DNA of 64,000 nucleotides from UTCFX2 sp963788305 (GTDB lineage: Bacteria; Chloroflexota; Anaerolineae; Anaerolineales; UBA4823), in the NCBI GenBank assembly GCA_963788305.1, contig CAWBGK010000018.1:62001-126000 (forward strand), written 5' to 3'. The translations under genes were made by a program, and so were the position numbers. Under the pieces are notes generated by a model that saw nothing but the letters and a program-made list of their open reading frames with translations, was not told the origin of the DNA and did no database searches. This document shows, one piece after another, positions 10,898-22,051 of the stretch; the stretch's first letter is position 1; each line of letters begins with the position of its first letter.

Positions 10898-10914
10898 TGC
10901 TAAGTGGCTTAGCA
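10898..10914. promoter_or_regulatory. Perfect inverted repeat, candidate operator
   Basis: TGCTAAG, 3-base spacer TGG, CTTAGCA. Seven-base perfect arms between the divergent XRE gene and gmd. Size and position suit an HTH dimer site; binding by the neighbouring XRE protein is inference. Confidence 0.4.
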
Positions 10915-10963
10915 GACAAATCGATCGGTCCCTGATATCGTTTATCGAAGAAAGGAACTTCGA

Positions 10964-11930
10964 ATGACATCAAAACGAGCATTAATCACCGGAATCACCG
11001 GGCAAGACGGTTCTTACCTGGCTGAATTCCTGCTCCAGAAGGGATACCAGGTCATTGGGATGATTCGCCGTTCGAGCACAGTTAATTTTGAGCGGATCAG
11101 CCACATCCAGGACGATCTGACGCTCGTCTCGGGAGACCTGCTCGACCAGGCATCCATGATCGACCTGCTCAACGAGCATCGCCCGGTACGAAGTTTACAA
11201 CCTGGCCGCCCAATCGTTCGTCCAGACCTCCTGGGCTCAGCCGGTCTTCACCGGCGAAGTGACTGCACTTGGGGTCACCCGCCTCCTGGATGCGATCCGC
11301 CTTGTGGATCCGGATATCCGCTTCTACCAGGCCAGCACGAGCGAGATGTTTGGGAAAGTCGTCGAAATCCCGCAGACTGAAGAGACGCCCTTCTATCCGC
11401 GCAGCCCGTATGGGGTCGCAAAGGTGTACGGACATTGGATCACGGTCAACTACCGGGAGAGTTATCATCTCTTTGCAGTCTCGGGGATCGCCTTCAACCA
11501 CGAGAGCCCGCGGCGCGGCCATGAGTTTGTCACCCGTAAGATCGCCCGATCCGCAGCCCGGATCAAGCTGGGGTTGGATCACCAGCTTGCGCTCGGCAAC
11601 CTCGAATTGCAGCGAGATTGGGGCTTTGCTCCTGATTACGTCGAAGCGATGTGGCTGATGCTGCAGCAGGACCAGCCGGAGGATTTCCTATTGGCGACCG
11701 GACGTACGCACACCGTGGGTCGCTTCGCCGAGCTTGCTTTTGATGCGGTCGGGTTAGACTACCGTGATTATGTGGTCCAGGATCCGAGGTCTCTACGCCC
11801 TGCGGATGTCGATCTGCTGGTCGGCGATCCCGAAAAAGCCCGCCGGATGCTCGGCTGGGAAGCGTGGACGACTTTTGAGGAGCTCGTTCGAATTATGGTT
11901 GAATCAGAGCTGGACCGCAATGCCAGTTAG
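10964..11930 (+). CDS. gmd: GDP-mannose 4,6-dehydratase, one frameshift
   Basis: Extended SDR enzyme making GDP-4-keto-6-deoxymannose from GDP-mannose. Visible are the nucleotide-binding GITGQDGSYLAEFLL (residues 9-23), RRSSTVNFERI, NLAAQSFVQTSW, TSEMFG, the catalytic YxxxK (YGVAKVYGH) and NHESPRRGHEFVTRKI. About 320 residues, normal length. One extra base near 11189 breaks the frame between HRPDE and VYNLAAQ; restoring it gives an uninterrupted enzyme. GAAAGGAAC precedes the ATG. It probably supplies deoxysugars for surface glycans such as those served by the YfhO-type proteins, though these are 6 kb away. Confidence 0.9.
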
Positions 11931-11998
11931 CTCAGCGCAGGCCTTCCTTCTATACCAATTCCTTCCGTAGAGGCGCCTCCCGCTGACAGGATGTGATC

Positions 11999-12818
11999 AT
12001 GGCTGACCCATATTTTGATGAGATCGAAAAATGGCGCAGCGATCGCGCCAGAAACCTGGCCGCTCCGCACGGTTGGCTGTCGACCGCGGGATTGTTCTGG
12101 CTGGAGCCGGGAGCGAACCGGATGGGCGCCGACCCTTCCGCGTTGGTACGGCTGCCGGTTGGTTCTGGGCCGGAGTTTGCAGGAAGCTTCTATTTGAGCG
12201 GTGGGGAAATCCGATTGGAAGCCGCTGGAGGTGTGAAGCTGCTCCTTGGGGATTCGCTCGTCCAAAACGCGCCGATCAAGATCGAAGATGATTTATCCGA
12301 GCCAATCTACGTAAACGAACTGAAGATTTTTGTGATCCAACGTGGGGAGCGGTTTGGGGTGCGGGTTTTCGATCCTCGCAATCCAGCTTTACGAAGGTTT
12401 GCTGGCCTGGATTGGTTTCCGATCGACCCGGCCTTTCGTGTGCCTGGGCGGTTTATCCCCTTCATCAGTCCGCATTTCGATTCAGATTATCAATGTGCTC
12501 GGTGATATCGTCCAGATGCCCTGCCCCGGGATGGTCGAGTTTTCCCTGCATGGTCAGCAGCTCCAGCTCGAGCCTGTCGAGATTGAAGAAGGCAGGCTCT
12601 GGTTTTTATTCCGCGACGCCACGAGTGGGAAAGAGACCTATCCAGCCGGGCGCTATCTGACGGCCGGAGCTCCGGAAGGGGACCGGGTTGTGATTGATTT
12701 CAACCGGGCATACAACCCGCCCTGCGCGTTTACCGAGTTTGCAACCTGTCCCCTCCCACCGCCGAGCAACCGCCTGCCGGTGGAGATTCGCGCCGGGGAG
12801 CGAAGAGTTCCAGAGTAA
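11999..12818 (+). CDS. DUF1684 family protein, one frameshift
   Basis: The C-terminal half holds the diagnostic DUF1684 stretch KETYPAGRYLTAG, then VVIDFNRAYNPPCAFTEFAT and CPLPPPSNRLPVEIRAGE, and the N-terminus has WRSDRARNLAAPHGWLSTAGLFWL, also typical. The frame changes near 12475. Length about 273 residues. No biochemical function is established for the family that I can rely on. ATG 11999 is preceded by AGGA; a GTG at 11993 is the other start. Followed after 39 bases by the antiporter gene on the same strand. Confidence 0.85.
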
Positions 12819-12857
12819 AATCTTTATTGAAAAGAAAACGAAGGAGCTTTTCCGGCG

Positions 12858-13919
12858 ATGCATGAATTATCGCTTTTGATTAATATCGCAGTGGCGCTGG
12901 TGGCAGCCTTTATCGGTGGGCTGCTTGCCCGCCGAATTGGCCTGCCAACCATCGTAGGATACTTGCTTGCCGGGATTGTAATCGGACCTTTTACGCCGGG
13001 TTTTGTGGGGGACACCGAGACGATCAGCCAGCTGGCTGAGCTGGGGGTGATTTTCTTGATGTTCGGTGTTGGGTTGCATTTTTCCATCCGAGATTTGTGG
13101 AGGGTGCGTGCGATTGCAGTTCCAGGTGCGCTCGGTCAAACAGCCCTGGCCACCATCCTGGGGTTTGGCCTCAGCCAGATCTGGGGCTGGACGCCAGCAG
13201 CTGGGATTGTATTAGGCCTATCCATTTCCGTCGCAAGCACCGTAGTCCTGCTGCGCGGTTTGATGGATCGTGGATGAACGGACCCATCCCTGGTCGGGCG
13301 AGGGATTGGAGTGAAGGCGTACTAAAATATCTTCTGAATACTGATGGATAAAGCCCGGTTACTGGTTGCTGCAGGTTCTGACGAATCATCCAACGAGCTT
13401 GTGATAACAACGGCCCATGATCTCGCGCCCGAGCTCCCGATCATCGCTCGAGCGGTATCCAGAGATGGTGTGAGGCTGTTGTCCCAGTCAGGCGCTCAAT
13501 ATGTGATTCACTCCGAGCTGGAAGGCGGTCTTGAGATCCTACGCCATACGCTCTTACTGCTTGGTTTTCCACTGGAAGAGATATATCGTTACACCGATGC
13601 CATGCACCAGGAGGGTTACGACCTCCAAAATGATCTTGACGAAAACCACCGCGTGATGCACAGTCTGATTGGCGCGATGAACAACATCGAAGTCGCATGG
13701 GTGCACCTGGAGACGGACAGCCCGATCATGGGCCAATCGATTGCGGAAGTCAATTTGCGCGCCCACACTGGAGCGTCAGTTGTTGCTATTCTACGAGACA
13801 GCCAATTGCTCGCCAACCCAAAATCGTCGACCCTGTTTCTTGCGAGTGACCGAGTTGGCTTGATCGGCGACAAAGAACAGATTGAAGCTGCAAAATCGAT
13901 GCTCACATCTTCCGGGTGA
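12858..13919 (+). pseudogene. CPA2 (KefB-like) cation/proton antiporter with large internal deletion
   Basis: An N-terminal piece (12858-13277, 140 residues) has the start of a Na+/H+ exchanger domain: RRIGLPTIVGYLLAGIVIGP, GVIFLMFGVGLHFSIRDLW and SISVASTVVLLRGLMDRG. The next recognisable part resumes inside the end of a TrkA-N domain (VLKYLLNTDG, then MDKARLLVAAGSDE at 13344) and continues through a TrkA-C (RCK) domain to 13919. Helices 5-12 and most of the Rossmann nucleotide-binding domain, roughly 300 residues, are missing between about 13277 and 13315. Such proteins are normally about 650 residues. As written no working transporter can be made. Confidence 0.8.
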
Positions 13920-13941
13920 GCGGAAATTATGGTCGTTCGCG

Positions 13942-14523
13942 CTATAGCGGTAGAAGCTTCTTTTGGTAGACCTCATTCAAGATCTGGGCAACTGCGGTAT
14001 ATACCGCGGAAAGCCCGCAGATAATCCCTTCGATCCCGGCAAAGGTCTTGATTGCTGCATTCCCGGTCGTGTCGCCGATCGCCAGAAGGAAGAACAGCAC
14101 GAGCAGCGATCCAAAAATGAACTGCAGCGTACGGGTTAGTCTCAGGGTTGCGATGAACATGCAGGTAGTGAAGATCCCCCACATCACCAGGAATGCTACC
14201 ATTGCGCTGTTTGAAGTGGGCTCTGACCAACCCATCTTGGGAAGCACAATCAGCCCGACCAGGGTCAGCCAGAACATGCCAAATGATGTGAATGCGGTCG
14301 CGCCGAAGGTATTTTTCTTTTTCCATTCCATCACCCCGGCAATGACCTGGGCGATCCCTCCATAAAAAATCCCCATCGCCAGGATCATCGAGCTGAGCTC
14401 GTACAAACCGGCGTTATGCAGGTTTAGAAGGACTGTGGTCATACCAAAGGCCAGCAAACCTAGCGGGGCAGGATTTGCGGTGGTATCCTGGATGCTGACG
14501 ACGGAAGGTTGATTGGCTTCCAT
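13942..14523 (-). CDS. SatP/YaaH (GPR1/FUN34) family acetate/succinate transporter
   Basis: 193 residues, intact, with six predicted membrane helices and the family signature NPAPLGL at residues 17-23. Members (E. coli SatP, yeast Ato1) move acetate and succinate with protons. The second half keeps FAGIEGIICGLSAVYTAVAQILNE, typical of the last helix. Convergent with the broken antiporter. Substrate assignment rests on family knowledge. Confidence 0.88.
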   Translation of the reverse strand: MEANQPSVVSIQDTTANPAPLGLLAFGMTTVLLNLHNAGLYELSSMILAMGIFYGGIAQVIAGVMEWKKKNTFGATAFTSFGMFWLTLVGLIVLPKMGWSEPTSNSAMVAFLVMWGIFTTCMFIATLRLTRTLQFIFGSLLVLFFLLAIGDTTGNAAIKTFAGIEGIICGLSAVYTAVAQILNEVYQKKLLPL

Positions 14524-14671
14524 GGCTTCTCCTCAATTTAATTGATGAGTTGGATTGGAATGAGGCAGCGGTGATAGATCGGTGTGAGAATTATAGCATT
14601 GAATGGTCGAATTGTGAATTTTTACGCAAATCCAGGGGGAAGATGCTATAAAAGCTCCTAATCATGAATTA

Positions 14672-14702
14672 AAAAGAGGCGGTCTGAAAGTCCGCCTCTT
14701 TT
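14672..14702. terminator. Bidirectional intrinsic terminator
   Basis: Eleven-base perfect arms AAAAGAGGCGG / CCGCCTCTTTT around a 9-base loop, 22 bases beyond the htrA stop (minus strand), with A/T flanks on both sides. Confidence 0.85.
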
Positions 14703-14724
14703 GATTTATAATCCTTATTCAAGC

Positions 14725-16494
14725 CTACTGGCTGGTAGGCCGCTCGCCGAGGGTGAGCGACAGTTTCAGCTGCTTTCCATCTCGAAGGATGGTCAGGGTG
14801 ATTTCGTCGCCAGGCTTGTACTGCTGAAGCAGGGTGCCCAGGTCTTCCATTGATCCGACCTCTTTGCCTTCGATGGCGGTGATCACATCCCCGCCGATGA
14901 TGACTGGCTGTCCGTCGATCGTCGCAGCCTGATCGCTGGCAAGCAAACCAGCTTCCTCTGCCGGGCTGCCATTCACAACCTGCTCAACCAACACGCCGGT
15001 CTGATCTTCCGGAAGGTCCATCGCCTCAGCGATCGCAGGCGTAAGGCTGCCCGCAGTGATGCCTATCCAAGGTCGACCGCTTGCCTGTTCAGGATTTTCT
15101 GAAGGAACTTGCGCCGTTTCGGTCGTGGCCATCGGGCGAGCTTCCAAATTCACGCTGAGCTGGGTTTCCTTGCCATCACGTAATACGGTCAGGGTCACTT
15201 GCCTGTCCGATTTCCGTGCTGCTGGACAGATAAGAAATCAGGTCATCCATTCCATTGATTTCTGTGCCTTCGATCGCAACGATCACATCGCCACCGACCT
15301 GGATCTGCTGGCCGTCCACTGTCGCACTCTTCGTGCTGCCCCGCAAGCCGGCCTTTTCCGCCGGGCCGCCCGAGGTCAGATCGCCAACCAAAACGCCACG
15401 CTGAAGCGGGTCGAGATCCATCGCTTCCGCCAGGGTGGGGTTCAGGTCCATCCCGGAGATGCCCAGGTATGGGTGCTGATAACCGCCATTCTCGATCAAC
15501 GAAGGCACTACCTTGCCGACGATCGAAGCCGGGATCACAAAACCGATTCCTGCGTTGGCACGGGATGGAGATTCAATCATATAGGTGACGCCGATCACCT
15601 GGCCCTGGTCGTCGACCAGTACGCCGCCGGAGTTGCCGGGGTTGATGGGCGCGTCGGTCTGGATCACATCCGGGATAGAGTAGCTCGGCCCACCGGTCAT
15701 TGTTTCGCGCGCTCGGCATTGTGCGGCCGATTGCGCTGATGATTCCGATGGTCATGGAGTTCTCCAGCCCGAAGGGGTTACCAATTGCAATCCCAAGCTG
15801 GCCGACCTGCACCTTGGTTGAGTTCGGCAAGCTGCACCGGCTGGAGCTCATCGGCAGGTTTTTCAACCTTGATCACAGCCAGATCGCTGTCGGCGTCCGT
15901 TCCGACGAGCTCTGCTTCATAGGTAGAGCCATCATAGAACGTGACTTCGATCTTGCTGGCGCCTTCAACGACATGATTGTTCGTGACGATATGTCCTTCT
16001 TTGTCCCACACAAATCCTGAGCCCTGGCCTTCGCCATACGGCTGAGCCTGTGGAGCTTGTTCACCCTGGTTGGGATCCGCTTCATTCGGGCCAAAATTGA
16101 ACGGAAGTCCGGGGATCTGCGGCATCCCTTCCTGAGGAAGGGTGAAGTTCATACCCGTAGCAGTTGTGAGCACGCGAATTTTAACGACCGAGGGATTGAC
16201 CGAATTGTAGATTTCGGTCAGCGCGCCTTCGTAAGCATTCAGCAGCCCGGCTGATTCAGCCGGCAGGCTTACCACCGGCGCACCGGGGGTTGCAGATGGA
16301 ACGGGTTTCTGCGCCTTGATCGGTTGAGGCTGAATTTCAGGCTGAGACTCAGCAGATTCTTGCGGCTCCAGCATCTCGCTGGCATCTCGCAGAGCCTGTG
16401 CGGCCTGACCTTGCAGCGATTCGATCGGCGCGCCGCATGACGCAAGCAGCATCGCTGCAATAATGGACATCGATATCAGGATGGTTTTTTTCAT
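14725..16494 (-). CDS. HtrA/DegP-type serine protease, lipoprotein, three frameshifts
   Basis: A lipoprotein signal (MLLASC, Cys20) and a Pro/Glu-rich linker lead into a trypsin-like domain with His in IVTNNHVVEGA, Asp in DADSDLAVIKV and Ser in APINPGNSGGVLVDD, then two PDZ domains (YLGISGMDLNP to LISYLSSS; PWIGITAGSLTP to LTLGERPTSQ). Frames change near 15830, 15700 and 15205. Reconstructed length about 590 residues. It likely degrades or refolds damaged exported proteins at the cell surface. The two PDZ domains share near-identical insertions (ATVDGQQIQVGGDVI versus ATIDGQPVIIGGDVI), suggesting PDZ duplication. It lies 190 bases downstream of a two-component system on the same strand. Confidence 0.9.
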
Positions 16495-16684
16495 TTCTTC
16501 TCACCTCTTATGGTTAGATGTGGTTGATGGATAAGCCCAGGTTGTTTGCATCACCGGGAAATGCAAACCCGGAACCTGTGGCTCAAGTAGCGAATAGGAT
16601 ACCTGTAAACCGCTCCAGCGTCTTTATGAGCGGTTTGCGGCAACCTAAAGCTGACCTTAAGAAGATCAGAAGATATGGGGAGCT

Positions 16685-18136
16685 TTAATCGTTGGGGAGC
16701 GGCTCATTGGAAGATGAAGGCTCCAGCGAGGGAATCCAGACTGTGAAGGCGCTCCCTGATCCGGGTGAGCTCTTCAGCGTGATCCGACCACCGTGGGCGA
16801 CTGCAAGGTCCTGGGCAATGCTCAGCCCTAATCCCATCCCTTGCTTGATCCGCTGACCGTAGGATCCTTGATAGAAGGGCTGGAACAGTTTTTTCTGCTC
16901 GTCATCCGGGATTCCAGGGCCGCTGTCGCGAAAGCAGATCCAGACCTGTCCATCCTCAGCGCCAGCAGAAACCAGTACCTTGCCGCCGGTCGGGGTGTAC
17001 TTGACTGCATTGCTGGCCAGGTTGCCGATCACCTGGGCAAAGCGCACCTGATCGATGGAGACTTCTGGCAGGTCGGGCGGGATTTCGGTCTGCCAGTCAA
17101 TCCGTTTTTCATAAGCCGCTTCCTGCCATGGGATGAGCATGCGTACCAGCCAATCCGATAATTCGGCCGGCTCGCGCTTCAGCTCCAGCGAGCCAAGCAC
17201 CTGGTCGTGCAGGTGAGCCAGCTCGTTCAGGATCCCCTGAAGGCGTGCGGCTTCTTCGTCCATGCCCGTCGTAAGGTCCTGAAATAGCTGGGGGTCTTCA
17301 GCTGCGCCACGATTGAGCGCCTAAATCGCCGAGCGCAGCGCACCGAGCGGGCGGCCGAGCTCGTGGACCAAATTGGCAAGCAGCTGCCGGCGGGACTGCT
17401 CTAGGCTGTGCAGGCGGGTGACAAGCACGTTGACCTCCCGAACCAGGCTGCGGATTTCTTCCGGGCCTTGCTCAACAAGCACTTCGCTTTGCTCGCCGCG
17501 AGCCAACCCGCGGATCGCAGCGGTCGCCTGGCGGACAGGCCGGCCGATGCTCAGCGCCAGGATCAGTCCGAGTAAAGCGCCTATCAGCAGCCCGCCCCCG
17601 GCAATCGCGATGCTGAGCGTCCTGGTTTGTTGGAACAGCTGAGTGATCGATAATTCGTAATAGGTCATCCAAAGCACGCCAATAACCTGGTCCTGAGATA
17701 TGGTCACTGGCAGGAGCACGTTGATTGAATACGGCTGGCCTGGAAGGAATGAATAGCTGGTCAGGATGACTTCTTCGCCGTTCAGGGCTTTTTCGAGCCC
17801 TGGAACGGTGATTTGTTCGCCCGCATGGGTGAGGTAGCTGGGGTCGTTCGAGTACGCTACTGTTCCGTCCGGCTTCAGATAGACCAGGCGCACCTGAGGG
17901 TTAGGCTGCAATCTCAGCAGGTACAGCTGCAGGCTGCGATCGTCACCATAAGCCAGGTAATCCCGACGGGCAACATCCGTGAGCAGGCGGGCGTCGCTGA
18001 TCAGGTCCGACGCCAGCCTGGGGATCAGAAAGCGCGTCTCGAAGACAAAGGAAATGCCCAGGTACATCAAGGGCACGACGATCAGGAGCGGGAAAATATG
18101 GCTAAGGACCAGGCGGCCGCGCAGAGACCGTAGCAT
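16685..18136 (-). CDS. Sensor histidine kinase interrupted by an in-frame amber codon
   Basis: Two membrane helices (about residues 10-31 and 172-198) flank an extracellular sensor; a HAMP region follows, then the phosphoacceptor LLANLVHELGRPLGALRSAI (His near 258). The next codon is TAG (17323-17321), after which the same frame continues ALNRGAAEDPQLFQDLTTG and the ATPase core: N box IGNLASNAVKYTPTGG, G1 FRDSGPGIPDDE, G2 GMGLGLSIA. A CAG to TAG change would explain it, since homologues commonly have Gln in this position. As written, the kinase is split between dimerisation helix and catalytic domain. Starts 7 bases after the response regulator, forming an operon. Confidence 0.85.
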
Positions 18137-18143
18137 GCTGAGC

Positions 18144-18843
18144 TCAGGCCCCCACCGGGATTAATTTATATCCAACTCCGCGCACTGTGACGATCCGTTC
18201 CGGTTGGTTTGGGTTTGTCTCGATTTTCTCGCGCAGCCAGCGGATGTGGACATAAACCACCTGGGGCTGGCCGATAAATTCTGCCCCCCAGACCCGAGCC
18301 AGCAGGTCATCGGTAGTCAGGACCAACCCGGGCTGCAAGGCAAAGGTATGGAGAAGGTCGAATTCCTTCGGGCTGAGCTCGACAACGCTTCCGGCGACGG
18401 ATACCGTATGTGCGGCCGGGTCGATCAATACATCCCCGACTTGCAGCGCCGAATTTGCAGCGAGCCGGATTCGGGTGCTGCTCGGTTCTTCTCAGGACGA
18501 CTTTGATCCGGGCCAACAGCACGTCCAGGTCGAATGGCTTGGTCACGTAGTCGTCAGCCCCAAGCTCCAGACCGAGGACTTCGTCCAGCTCTCGACGCCG
18601 GGATGTAAGAAAGATCACCGGGAGGTTGAGCCTCTCTTTAATCCGTTTGAGCGCTTCCAATCCATCCATTCCCGGTAAGCCGATATCCAGAAGTACCAGG
18701 TCTGGTGCGTCCCGCTGGGCAAGGTCCAGCGCGTCTTCTGCGTTTGCCGCCGTGCTGGTGCGGTAACCGCTTTGCTGGAGGTTGAAGGAGAGGCTGCGCC
18801 GCATCAGGGCGTCGTCGTCGACAAGGAGAAGGTGTTTTGACAT
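18144..18843 (-). CDS. OmpR/PhoB-type response regulator, one frameshift
   Basis: The receiver domain has the acidic pocket DDD (9-11), phospho-acceptor Asp53 (LLDIGLPGMDG), a Thr in FLTSRR and Lys in DDYVTKPFDLD. After a frame change near 18485 the C-terminal winged helix follows: VVELSPKEFDLLHTFALQPG and QVVYVHIRWLREKIE ending VRGVGYKLIPVGA. About 232 residues, normal for the family. It is first in the operon with the histidine kinase and probably controls envelope functions; the nearby htrA would be a natural target, but no box was identified. Confidence 0.9.
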
Positions 18844-18869
18844 CGGGGGTATTCTATCATCGAATAAGG

Positions 18870-19987
18870 TTATGGGCCGCGCTGGTGAATGTAGGCAGAC
18901 ACATCTGCGTTGTAGACCGCATCTTCTATCAGAAAAACCAGCCAGGGCGTGCCTTCATCCGCCCAGGTCGCGGTGCCGAGCTCTAATGCCGGACCTCCTT
19001 TCGGATCGGGGGTAAAACAGAGCTCGTTTCCCAGCGGATCAGGCCGGATTTTGCATCACGATGGCGCATCGTTTCCATCCCCAGCATTCGGCCGGTATTC
19101 AGGTCGAAGCGGACCGTAAATTCCTGCTCGCCATTCTGCCAGGGGACATAAAGGCGCGCGGTCTGGTCGTCGACAGCCTCCCAGCGCGTGCGCTTATCCG
19201 CCAGATAGGAGGATGGGTAGGATCGCATTTCCGCCCAAAGACCCTGGTTCGCGGCGCTGTCCACGGTAAGCTCGTTTTCGGTGACGCCGAATGGCAGCTC
19301 AAGGTGGCCGCGACCTTCAAGGAAATATTCGTTAGCTTTCAAGATCGGGATGCCGTAAAACGTGCATTCCATATAGTGGCGGTAGCCCTGACCGGCGATA
19401 TGGGTGAAGCGCATCCTGGCAGGGAATTTGATCCCCATGATCCGCATGGTCCCCCGACCGCTCAGCACCGCAGTACGATAGACAGGCAGTCTGCCGTCAG
19501 GGTATTCGAGGCGGAAGAAACGCTCGACCTGGGCCGGAAGCCCGGGTGGAACTGCGATAATTTCGGTTGGATAGACCGGCGTGCCGCTGAAATCTGGAAA
19601 GGGAGATGGCTTCAGGCGAAATCCAAAAACAAAGAACAAAACGATCACAAAGATGATATCAATCCAAAAGCCGCGAGAAGCAGCATTCCAATCCAATATG
19701 CACAGGATCAGCGAGAGCAAAGCAGCCGCGAGCATCACCTGGGTCCAAACCTGCCTTCTAAATGCCAACAGCAGACCGCCGGCGATCCAACCCACCGTGC
19801 AAAGCAGCCACAAAACAGCAAAAAGGCGCATACCTGCTGAGCTAACATCAAGGCGTCCTTCTAGCAGGGTAGTTTTATATGACATTTCAGACACAAATGC
19901 CAGCTCCCAGCAGGCAGTAAACCGCATCCAATGGATCAAGCCGTGAATGATCGCGATTGCCCCCAAAATAATCGAGATAATGCGCAT
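18870..19987 (-). CDS. DUF6544-type membrane protein, frameshifted C-terminus
   Basis: Four N-terminal membrane helices (MRIISIILGAIAIIHGLIHW onward) are followed by a soluble beta-rich domain of about 210 residues (RFFRLEYPDGRLPVYRTAVL to MGMETMRHRD). An early stop at 18983 is a frameshift effect: switching frame near 18990 restores the expected ending ATWADEGTPWLVFLIEDAVY...YIHQRGP with stop at 18870. ATG 19987 is preferred to upstream codons because the helix begins there. Function unknown. Confidence 0.65.
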
Positions 19988-20081
19988 GCGTAAACTGCTC
20001 CGGTTTTGAAGATAACAGGCATTTATCATAACACAATGGATCGCTTCGATTGAAGCCTGGACCTTATGGTATATTGGGGAA

Positions 20082-20870
20082 ATGGACCGAAGAGAGCTGC
20101 TGGACCTGCACGACCGCGAGCTGCGGATCGATATTGAGACGCCCGGTGTTGAAAAGCAGACTTTCCCCCAGCTCACCCGGATAATCCGGCCGGCGCCGGG
20201 GATGAATTTTGTGCTCTACAGCCGGCTCGAGCCAGGAGAGCTGGACCAGGCGATCCTCGACCAGATCGCTTTTTTTCAAAAGTTCGACCAGCCGTTTTCC
20301 TGGCAGGTTTTTGACCATGATCTGCCTCCCGATCTGCCAGAAAGGCTGGCCGCACACGGCTTTAGCCGGATGACGACCCGGCTGCAGTCCTGGTGCTCGA
20401 TTTGCATGCTTCTGAATTTGTTTCAGCACCTCGGAGGCGGCTGGAGATCCAGCGCTTGACTGATGTCGAGCAGCTGGATGACGTTCTCAGGGTCGAAGAG
20501 CAGGTGAATGGAGGCGATTTTCGCTGGCTGAAGAAGCGCATGATACCGCACTTCGATATCCCTGGGTATCTCAGCGTTTATGTCGGTTACCTCGAAGGAC
20601 GTCCGGTCAGCACGGGCTGGATCTATTTCCACCCGGGCAGCCAGTTTGGCGGGCTTTTTGGGGGTGCTACGCTGGAGGAATTCCGCGGCCAGGGGTGGTA
20701 TACTGCCATCCTGCAGCGGCGAATCCTGGAAGCGGCTGAGCGAGGCAGGAATTTTGTGGTCGTCGACGCAGGTGCGATGAGCCGACCGATCCTGGTCCGG
20801 CACGGATTTCAGCACCTGACGGTGGAACGGGATTTCGTCTGGCCGATGGGCGAACGAGGCCTCACTCTAA
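20082..20870 (+). CDS. GNAT family N-acetyltransferase, two frameshifts
   Basis: The C-terminal half contains the acetyl-CoA binding signature GGATLEEFRGQGWYTAILQRRILEA and a typical ending (SRPILVRHGFQHLTVERDFVWPM). The N-terminal 100 residues, read in another frame until about 20400, resemble the extended N-domain of larger GNAT proteins. A second frame change near 20855 brings in TAA at 20868-20870; otherwise the ORF runs on into antisense of the next gene. Substrate unknown. The stop overlaps the stop of the convergent aminotransferase by four bases. Confidence 0.7.
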
Positions 20871-22051
20871 CGGCGCATCTCGGGGAGCAGCCAGGTGAGC
20901 GCCTGAATAAGCGCTTCGATATCCTGCCCGGTGTTATATCCCTGGACCGAGATTCGGATCAACTGTTCCCCTTCCCAATCGATCAGCGGGACTTCAACCC
21001 AGTATTCATCGAAGAGGCGCGTCTTTCAGGTCGGTCAGATCGCGGATACGCGGCAGTCGGGCGACCCCCATCTGCGGGGGGAGGGAGTGTGGATGCCCGC
21101 TTTGGGTTCCGGAATAAGCAGTAAGCACACCTGTTAGCTCGGAAATGCGGTCCAAAGCCTGCGCCAGCAGGAGGCTGCACTGCGCCAGGCACTGATTCCA
21201 GCTGTGTTCTTGCATGAACTGGATCGCTGTAGGGACAGAGAGCGCAGCTGCCGGGTCGTGCGTACCCGTCCACTGCAGGAGATCAATGAAACGCGATCCC
21301 GTCGTCGTCTTTTCGTCAGGGCTGAATCCCCAGCTGACGACCAGAGGTTCGATCCAGTGCTGGGCTTCTTTACCGGCGAAAAGAAAGCCGGCTCCCTTCG
21401 GGCTGAGCATCCATTTGTGGCAGTTTCCGGTGTAGAAGTCCGCCCCGACCGCTTTCAAATCGAGTGAAACCTGGCCAGGAGCGTCCACGCCGTCGACCAA
21501 CGTCAGGATTCCGGAGTGGCGGGCGCGGGAGCAGAGGGCTTCGACTGGGAAAAGCTGGGCGGTGGGCGGGCTCGATGTGGCTGATGAAGATAAGCTTAGT
21601 CCGCGAGGTCACCCCCTGCCAGAAGCTCTCCAGAAAAGCCTCCGGAAGCCCGATTGGTAGATGGAATGGCTGGCGGATGACTTTCGCGCCGGTTTTCACG
21701 CAAATGTAATTCCAGATGTTGTCGCAGGCGCCGTACTCGTGGTTTGTGGTCAGGATTTCGTCGCCAGGGCTAACCCTAGCGAGCGGGCGACGATGTTGAC
21801 GCCGTGAGTTGCGTTTGGGACGAAGACGAGATCGTGCGGTGCGGCGTTGAGATATGAACCCAACCCCTGACGCCGCCTGCATCTGCAGGCACGTCAGCTC
21901 GCCTGCCAAGAAAGAGGACCGGTTCGCGTTCCATCCGGCGCTGCCATCGCTGATAGACCTTGAAAACCGGGCGCGGGCATGCGCCGAAAGAACCGTGGTT
22001 CAGGAAGACGATTTCGGGATCAAGTTGAAAAAGCTGCTTAATCTCGTTCAT
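20867..22051 (-). CDS. Class V aminotransferase (isopenicillin N epimerase-like), multiple frameshifts
   Basis: Fold-type I PLP enzyme of about 395 residues. Seen are FLNHGSFGACPRPVF near the start, ARVSPGDEILTTNHEYGACDN, VDGVDAPGQV, the PLP lysine in TGNCHKWMLSPKGAGFLFA and the C-terminal RISVQGYNTGQDIEALIQAL before the stop at 20867. The frame changes near 21910, 21780-21800, 21560 and 21010. Family members act as cysteine desulfurase-like lyases or epimerases; the exact reaction is not readable. ATG overlaps the stop of the upstream serine hydrolase (ATGA), so both are co-translated. Confidence 0.8.

Noticed and set aside
19061..19840. Plus-strand frame of 259 codons opposite the DUF6544 gene
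   Set aside because: Low-complexity charged sequence without homology features; the minus strand gene explains the openness.
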